Assembly: GCF_023156195.1 (NCBI RefSeq) | Contig: NZ_JAKUKA010000001.1 | Coordinates: 3,472,001-3,536,000 of the forward strand | DNA length: 64,000 bases | Reading direction: 5' to 3' | Source: Chitinophaga sedimenti | GTDB taxonomy: Bacteria > Bacteroidota > Bacteroidia > Chitinophagales > Chitinophagaceae | In this document: positions 58,903 through 64,000 of the stretch, piece by piece | Layout of the letters: every line of letters begins with the position of its first letter | Numbering within the stretch: the first letter of the stretch is position 1 | Program-made: the position numbers and the translations under genes | The notes under the pieces: generated by a model | Database searches by the model: none | Told to the model about the DNA's origin: nothing | Seen by the model: only the letters and a program-made list of their open reading frames with translations

Positions 58903-59058
58903 ATGAAAAGCGAATATTATAATCTTGAAATTGTGTATAAAGGGAAAATTCGACAAATCCCGGTAACAATTGACGTCAGATCGGTGGGCAATAAAATATC
59001 CGCTGTGGTGGACGGTGTAAAATCACGTTCCGGCAGGACGATCAACGTGACGGACTGA
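58903..59058 (+). CDS. Small hypothetical protein, 51 residues
   Basis: MKSEYYNLEIVYKGKIRQIP begins a 51-codon frame ending GRTINVTD before TGA. The pattern alternates hydrophobic and polar residues as in a small beta sheet (LEIVYKGKIRQIPVTIDVRS), and codon use looks like that of neighbours. It starts 42 bases after the DUF2892 stop and is probably in the same transcript. No family is recognised; the coding call rests on pattern and position only. Confidence 0.45.
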   Translation: MKSEYYNLEIVYKGKIRQIPVTIDVRSVGNKISAVVDGVKSRSGRTINVTD

Positions 59059-59208
59059 GACCAACCAGTGATAGCGACGAGCTGGATCCGGAATTATGTC
59101 ATCTGATAGGATCCGCTATCTGTAAAGCACACAGGCTTCACTATTTGCCATGATAGCATCCGCTCCAAAAAAATAGACATGTATTATTAACCACATAAAC
59201 AACTGATC

Positions 59209-59550
59209 ATGAAAAAGATCCTTCTTGCAATGATGGCTACATGCCTGATGACAATTTGTGTACAAGCACAGACCAAAAAAAAAAACGTAAAGCCTGCCTC
59301 TAAAGATGCTGAATATCAGAAAGAAAAGATTACGGAATGTTGCATAATGAAAAATGGGAAAATGTATCACTATAACAACGGAAAGGAAACAGCCATTACA
59401 AAGGAAATGGATATGAATGGCATGAAAATATATCCCGACGGAACATGTAAAATGAAAGACGGGAAGAGCATGAAACTGAAAGACGGCGAATGTTGCGACA
59501 CGAAAGGAATGGTGCACAAAGACTGCCATAAAATGATTCAAAAATCATAA
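59209..59550 (+). CDS. Secreted protein with DUF6799-like repeats
   Basis: A 113-residue protein with signal peptide MKKILLAMMATCLMTICVQAQ. The mature part has two short repeats of the form 'MKNGKMYHYNNGKETAITKE' and 'IYPDGTCKMKDGKSMKLKDG', the beta-hairpin pattern of DUF6799 proteins of Bacteroidota, with three Cys (ECC, GTC) and a final ECCDTKG. High Lys/Met content suggests a metal-binding or surface role, which is not established. No frameshift. Confidence 0.75.
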   Translation: MKKILLAMMATCLMTICVQAQTKKKNVKPASKDAEYQKEKITECCIMKNGKMYHYNNGKETAITKEMDMNGMKIYPDGTCKMKDGKSMKLKDGECCDTKGMVHKDCHKMIQKS

Positions 59551-59592
59551 TTACCATCAGCTCTCTTAGTAATTCTTTAAAAATATACAATC

Positions 59593-60105
59593 ATGAGAAG
59601 GACTAAATTAACGATACTGATGCTGGCCCTTACTGCCGGAATCGCCACTCATTTGCAAGCGCAGGTGCGCGACCTGCCTGAGGTAACAGTAGTGGCTAAA
59701 AACTACAAATACTTAAGGTCGACAAACAATAAGGATGCAGCACCGCCGGTTAAGCTACTGGAACATAAGGCCGCCAGCTTTGATGTGAAGAGTTCAGAAT
59801 ACTACGAGGATGACAATGATATGTATTACATAACTTTCTATCTGCCTGAAGGCTACGTACTGGCAGTATACGACCAGGAGGGTAAACTTCTTCGGACCGC
59901 TGAAAAGTTCAAAAACATCTCCCTGCCATCTTCGGTGCGGGATGCGGTCGCTAAACGCTTTCCCAACTGGGCTATATCGAAAGACATCTACATCGTAAAA
60001 TATGGCGAAGAAGCGGGCGCAAAAATGCAATACAAACTGCTGCTGGAAAATGGCAGCAAACGAATGCGCGTAAAAACGGACGAGAACGGAGAATTCCTGG
60101 ACTAG
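59593..60105 (+). CDS. Periplasmic PepSY-like protein
   Basis: A 170-residue protein with signal peptide MRRTKLTILMLALTAGIATHLQAQ followed by VRDLPEVTVVAKNYKYLRST and then a PepSY-like half: YYITFYLPEGYVLAVYDQEG, SLPSSVRDAVAKRFPNWAIS, KDIYIVKYGEEAG. The alternation 'P.sV..av..kyP.w.i..d.y.VkY' matches the putative-beta-lactamase-inhibitor-like PepSY family common in Bacteroidota. Relatives are sometimes mislabelled nicotinate-nucleotide adenylyltransferase; no such motif is present. The function is unknown. A strong terminator follows. Confidence 0.75.
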   Translation: MRRTKLTILMLALTAGIATHLQAQVRDLPEVTVVAKNYKYLRSTNNKDAAPPVKLLEHKAASFDVKSSEYYEDDNDMYYITFYLPEGYVLAVYDQEGKLLRTAEKFKNISLPSSVRDAVAKRFPNWAISKDIYIVKYGEEAGAKMQYKLLLENGSKRMRVKTDENGEFLD

Positions 60106-60122
60106 TCCGGACCAGTCGCCAG

Positions 60123-60170
60123 CGGCACCAACTCCTCAACTTCCAGTATGCAGGTGTTGGTGCCGTTTTT
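60123..60170 (+). terminator. Intrinsic terminator
   Basis: CGGCACCAAC/GTTGGTGCCG (10-bp stem, longer with one mismatch, 23-base loop) followed by TTTTTAT. Confidence 0.8.
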
Positions 60171-60275
60171 ATAACTAGCCGATGATGGTCCGATGAGCGT
60201 TGTCTTTGACCGACATTGACGAGTTCATATTTTCCCAGATTTAGCAACAACCAGTTTCCCTTACTTAAAAAAATC

Positions 60276-60905
60276 ATGATATCGGGCATCGATATTTCAG
60301 CGGGCAAATGGGCCAGCTTTTCCGCCTTCGTCACCGGTGTTATTTACGCACTAGTAACCGCAGCAGGCCTCGTCAGGCTTCCCGGACCTGCTGAGCAAAT
60401 AGGTCAACCCTATTTTGCGCTTATGGAGTGCCTTATCCTGCTTAACGCGCCTTTAATGGCCATAAGCCTGGCAGCCGTCCACTATACTGTTGAGCACCGT
60501 TATAAGATTTTCAGCCTGGTGTCCGTTTGTTGTTCATTCATGATGACTGCAATCACATCGGGGGTACACTTCGTCATCATCGCTTCGCACGGAACATATA
60601 CTAAAGAGTATCCTTCGCTCTTCTCTTTTAAATGGCCGTCTGCGGTATACGCACTCGACATACTGGCATGGGACTGGTTTTATGCACTTGCGATGCTCTT
60701 TGGCGCTGTCGTATTCCGCCACGGCCGTCTGCAGCGGTCTATACAGGCAGTGATGCTTATTAGCGGACTATTCAGCCTTACAGGGCTGGCAGGAGTTGCA
60801 TCAGGCAACATGCAGGTACGTAACGCAGGTATTATTGGGTATGGTGTGGCAGGACCATTTGCTTTCCTGCTAATAAACAACTACCTGAAAAAGCAGCCGT
60901 CTTAG
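60276..60905 (+). CDS. Multi-pass membrane protein of unknown function
   Basis: A 209-residue protein with six hydrophobic segments: FSAFVTGVIYALVTAAGLV, LMECLILLNAPLMAISLAAV, IFSLVSVCCSFMMTAITSGV, DILAWDWFYALAMLFGAVVF, IQAVMLISGLFSLTGLAGVA and NAGIIGYGVAGPFAFLLI. I recognise no family; the layout recalls actinobacterial DUF4386-like membrane proteins. Upstream, a GATGATGGTCC sequence (60183-60193) resembles half of the island site, but no -7 box stands at 23 bases, so I do not assign it. No frameshift. Confidence 0.65.
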   Translation: MISGIDISAGKWASFSAFVTGVIYALVTAAGLVRLPGPAEQIGQPYFALMECLILLNAPLMAISLAAVHYTVEHRYKIFSLVSVCCSFMMTAITSGVHFVIIASHGTYTKEYPSLFSFKWPSAVYALDILAWDWFYALAMLFGAVVFRHGRLQRSIQAVMLISGLFSLTGLAGVASGNMQVRNAGIIGYGVAGPFAFLLINNYLKKQPS

Positions 60906-60938
60906 CCGGTGGCCGGCAGTCGTTGAAATCCGCCGGCA

Positions 60939-61781
60939 TTATCTTTCGATTTGCACCCGGGCGGGTTGTTTAATTGACACTGATCGCACAGGATCGGGAT
61001 TTACTGCAGCCCTCAGCTTCTTTATAATAGCATATTTGAGCCGTTTCCTTGACCTTAACAGATGCCGTTTTACGACAGCCATTTTCCTTTTATCCTTACA
61101 ACGCAATGCGCGAACCAATCGCCCTTTCATAAACTTAATCGATGAACATTGATCCTGAAAAATACCAAGATCATCCAGCAAACTGCTGAAAACCGCACCC
61201 ATAGTAAATGACGCCTTTCCGGGAAAAGCGGAAGCGCAGGTATCGCTGTTGTAAACAAGGTCTTTCAATATCTTTCTTATGACATGCAGATTTTGATTAT
61301 TAAACTTAGCTGATCTAAGTATTGCATTAATCTTCCGCTGCTTGCCTTCCGTATAGCGTTGGTATTCCTCCATTGTAAATGAACCGGGAAGCATATGATC
61401 CGTTTTTGCCTGGCTTTTATCTAAAGGATTGGTGGATAAGATCTTTATTAAAGCAGCCTTTTCCTTATGTATTTCCCTTCTTAGCGCCTTTAGGTAAGCA
61501 GCCGGCTTATCATCGCCGTCATCCGTTGATTTGCCGCTCCCTGCCATATGCAATTGAAAATCTCTGATACGCCCGGCTATCCTATAAGCACGACGTAGCT
61601 TTCCAGAAACTTCAATACTTTCATTGGCCGAAAGCATGCGCAAGAAAGCACGCAACTTCTTATACTCCACGCGAAACTGGTGTACCGTATGCCTATCCAG
61701 ATCACTAAAGCAACTGCATGCATAGCGCTTCATATTTACGTAATGCAGATCGGTGATATTTTTCAAATCGCTCCGCGTCAT
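60939..61781 (-). CDS. CHAD-domain protein
   Basis: A 280-residue, very basic alpha-helical protein. The CHAD signature is TVHQFRVEYKKLRAFLRML (His-x-x-Arg-x-x-x-Lys-Lys-Arg), with the second half LHVIRKILKDLVYNSDT and LLDDLGIFQD. CHAD domains bind inorganic polyphosphate through the conserved basic face. In a storage or dormancy context this may link to polyphosphate granules. The start could also be the Met at residue 17 (MKRYACSCFSDLDRHTVHQF). No frameshift. Confidence 0.88.
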   Translation of the reverse strand: MTRSDLKNITDLHYVNMKRYACSCFSDLDRHTVHQFRVEYKKLRAFLRMLSANESIEVSGKLRRAYRIAGRIRDFQLHMAGSGKSTDDGDDKPAAYLKALRREIHKEKAALIKILSTNPLDKSQAKTDHMLPGSFTMEEYQRYTEGKQRKINAILRSAKFNNQNLHVIRKILKDLVYNSDTCASAFPGKASFTMGAVFSSLLDDLGIFQDQCSSIKFMKGRLVRALRCKDKRKMAVVKRHLLRSRKRLKYAIIKKLRAAVNPDPVRSVSIKQPARVQIER

Positions 61782-62356
61782 CTTTTCTGTAGATTGGCCA
61801 CCGGTAAGATACTATAACTTAGTAACGGCACTGCTGATTAAATGTGGTATCAAGCCTGATTACCATTATCGGCTATAACGCTATGGAGTGATTGAGTGCT
61901 TCGCATTGCTACCGCTAACTGATACCTATCTGGCACGGTGATGACGATAATCGTTGGCGCAAGTATAATATTCATGCATCCTGTTTAATTAAAGAAATTC
62001 TTTTGTTATCGTCTGCAGCCCGAAAATTTTCATTTTATTAACATCAGCAAAAAATCTTAAAAAATTGACTGCTAACTATTTAGGACATATTTCTTTCAAC
62101 AGGTCAAGCCTTAATAACCGCTAAATAACAAGCAGTTAACAGATAAACCCCTTGCAATGCTGACGTAGTAATCGTATATTCGTTAAAATAGCTTAAGAGC
62201 GCGTCCCATTTCCTCGTTTGTGAATATTATGTGCAGGGAAGTCTATATGCGCCCCATTCTCTCAATTTGAACCATTTCCCGTGTTTAGCCGACGGCCTTC
62301 AGCATTAATCCGATTAATGCCAGCAGACCTGTATTGTTGACTTAAAATGTAACCTC
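61782..62356. other. AT-rich intergenic region
   Basis: About 575 bases without a convincing gene. It is more AT-rich than its surroundings, especially 61975-62200. CTATAACTTAGTAACGG at 61810-61826 resembles the TAACTTAGTAGTG box at 56138, but the upstream palindrome is missing. I see no tRNA, terminator or repeat. Confidence 0.4.
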
Positions 62357-64000
62357 ATGGAACAGCAATCTGTTAACGGATCCGGCTTGTCGGATCAGGA
62401 GAAAGAGTCGTGCCTTGAAAAAGGTGAACGCATCGCCCGACTTGAAAAGGCACGAGAGCACCACCCAAACACCAACGGCAGCGAACCGGCGAAAGAAGAC
62501 ACACTGATCGGCATCCTCGAGGGAAGGATCCAGCACTTGAGCAGGAACTGGCCGACATCAGGAAAACTTATTCCGACCAATTGGCGCACATAGACAAAGA
62601 CATTATCGACGTTGAAGCTGAACTACGTGAAGTAGATATCGTCATCAAAGACGTGACCAAAGCACTTAAACAACAGTTTGACAGCATCGACATTAAAGAA
62701 AAAGAGTTAAAGAAGCTGGTGGATGACCTTTATACACTGGTGAAAAATCTCGGCACCAAAAAGGCTGCGGTTATAACACAAAAGATCGCCAACTTCCAGG
62801 CGGCGCTGGAAGCCAGCTTAAAAGCCAACAAAGAAACAGAAGATAAGTACAATGCCAAACTCAAGGCAGACCATGACGCACGCAAACCGGAATTCGATGA
62901 CTGGCTGAAAGACCTGGAAAAAGACATAAAAGATGCGGAAATTCAAGTCACAAAGGTTACCGGGGTTATCGAATCAATGGGGCACCTCAAGCTAAACGCC
63001 TTTATGCGGTCGCTATTCCTCACGATCGCTTCGATTGCAATTGTGATATCCGGCAACCTATTGGAGGCCTACTTAATTAACGGTCCTAAACCGGTGGAAG
63101 ATCTGGTTGCAAACAGCGTTCTTTCCCAGGTAATTAAAGGTATCGCCGGACTCTCCCTGAATTGGAATGCATGGCAAATCGGCCTGGGATTACTTGCTTT
63201 CGGCGCACTTAACTTCGCCGTGGCCTGGATCTGCGAAGCCCTTCTGTTTAAGCGCATCATACCACGCCTCGGCCGACTAAAGGTGCGACGTAAAAAGGCA
63301 ATGATGGCGCAGACGAACTAACGATTGAGGATACAAGCCACATAGAGCAGGAAAGAGCACGGATAAAATCCCGCAGCTGGTCGTCCGTGGTACTCCACTA
63401 CATACCTATTCTATTTTTTATGATTATGACGGTGGTACTGCTGACAGGCGGCGCCAACAATATCAAGTCCACCACCGCTGCAAATGATTCGCTCACAAGT
63501 ATATTATCTGGTGCAGGAAACGATTCACTAATCAACGCACTCAGCCGTTTGCACGGTGGTACAAGTACCGCTACTTTAACCGGTGTTGCCGGCGAACCGC
63601 AGGAGCCTGACGATCATTATGCCCGTATGACCCGCCAGGCACTCGGCAGTGTTATGACAATTTTGTTTGCAGGCATATTGTTGATGTACATTAAATTTTT
63701 GGCGGTGCCCCGGTTCTTCAAAAGGAACAAAGGGAAAATAACCAGGGATGACTGGCACACTACCTTTCTCATGAAATGGGAAATCGTGGTGGTTGTGGGT
63801 ATGATGTTGTTATTCTTTGCCTCCCTTTCCGCATATGCGTGGTTCGGCCCCTCCAGCCAAAGGTTTTTATTTTAACAGGTTTCATCGGCAGTGCATTCAC
63901 CGGGGCCGTGCTGCTTGCCTGGAGTTATTACTCCTACTCACTTGCCATGGAACTGAACAATGCAGAAACTGTGTACAATGAATTGAAAGTGCTGCGTTCA
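62357..64000 (+). CDS. Coiled-coil multi-pass membrane protein, cut by window end (frameshifted)
   Basis: Starts MEQQSVNGSGLSDQEKESCL. After a break near 62545 the frame reads LADIRKTYSDQLAHIDKDII and continues as a long charged coiled coil (to about residue 210). Then come two membrane helices (FLTIASIAIVISGNLLEAYL, GLGLLAFGALNFAVAWICEA), a basic stretch (RRKK) and, in the frame joined near 63290, NDGADELTIEDTSHIEQERA, with three to four further helices (VLHYIPILFFMIMTVVLLTG, VMTILFAGILLMYI, VVVVGMMLLFFASLSAYAWF and, after 63870, LTGFIGSAFTGAVLLAWSYY). I do not know the family. It could be two genes with a boundary at 63321, since a stop codon lies there in the first frame. Confidence 0.55.

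Noticed and set aside
60183-60194. GATGATGGTCC as an island site for the membrane protein at 60276
   Set aside because: No TANNTTT box at 22-24 bases and only a partial palindrome.
1-64000. CRISPR arrays, insertion sequences, prophage or conjugative genes
   Set aside because: I saw no regularly spaced repeats, transposase or integrase motifs, or direct repeats at the tRNA-Asp gene that would mark an integration site.

Overview
The window looks like chromosomal DNA from a Bacteroidota bacterium, probably near Chitinophaga (the family-level guess is weak). The evidence is a SusC/SusD pair, promoters of the TTTG / TANNTTTG type, few Shine-Dalgarno sites, a eukaryote-type (GT3) glycogen synthase joined to a glucan phosphorylase, a REC-Crp response regulator and a GluQ-RS. 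GC is roughly one half. Many genes are broken by single-base indels, mostly in short homopolymers, and each break disappears if one base is added or removed. I read these as sequence errors, not pseudogenes, and give one entry per real gene with the shifts noted.

Region 1 (1-12.5 kb) is a locus for peptidoglycan amino-sugar use: anmK (partial, leftward), a divergent DeoR-type regulator, a SusC/SusD importer, a secreted serine hydrolase carrying a GH3 C-terminal-like domain, a sodium:solute symporter, murQ, and a large FAD/Fe-S oxidase. The logic is import, trimming to MurNAc, phosphorylation, ether cleavage by MurQ to GlcNAc-6-P plus D-lactate, and oxidation of the D-lactate.

Region 2 (12.5-18.5 kb) holds gluQ facing away from the tRNA-Asp gene whose product it modifies, an M60-like zinc metallopeptidase lipoprotein, and a MacAB-like export operon.

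Region 3 (18.5-58.9 kb) is a dense stress or dormancy island. It contains HtrA protease, class I aldolase, alcohol dehydrogenase, a Crp/Fnr regulator, an ATP-cone nuclease, PEP synthase, baeRF, glycogen debranching enzyme, glycogen synthase-phosphorylase, five universal stress proteins, a hybrid two-component system (PAS kinase plus REC-Crp), three triple-BON proteins, flavodoxin, PfkB, Hsp20, two P-type ATPases, a PEBP protein, a polysaccharide deacetylase, an FMN split-barrel protein and an L,D-transpeptidase. The content resembles the mycobacterial DosR dormancy set (Usp, PfkB, Hsp20, CtpF).

The main discovery is that most transcription units of region 3 carry the same promoter layout: a Crp/Fnr-spaced palindrome TGA-N6-TCA, then 22-24 (usually exactly 23) bases, then a TANNTTT(G)-like -7 box. 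That puts the site near -41.5, the class II activator position. The crp/fnr gene at 23.0-23.6 kb has the best copy, so it is probably the self-regulated master of the island. Several units also have a terminator-like hairpin between promoter and start codon, suggesting attenuation.

Region 4 (58.9-64 kb) has small secreted or membrane proteins, a CHAD protein, and a coiled-coil multi-pass membrane protein cut by the window end. I found no CRISPR array, insertion sequence, rRNA or phage module.
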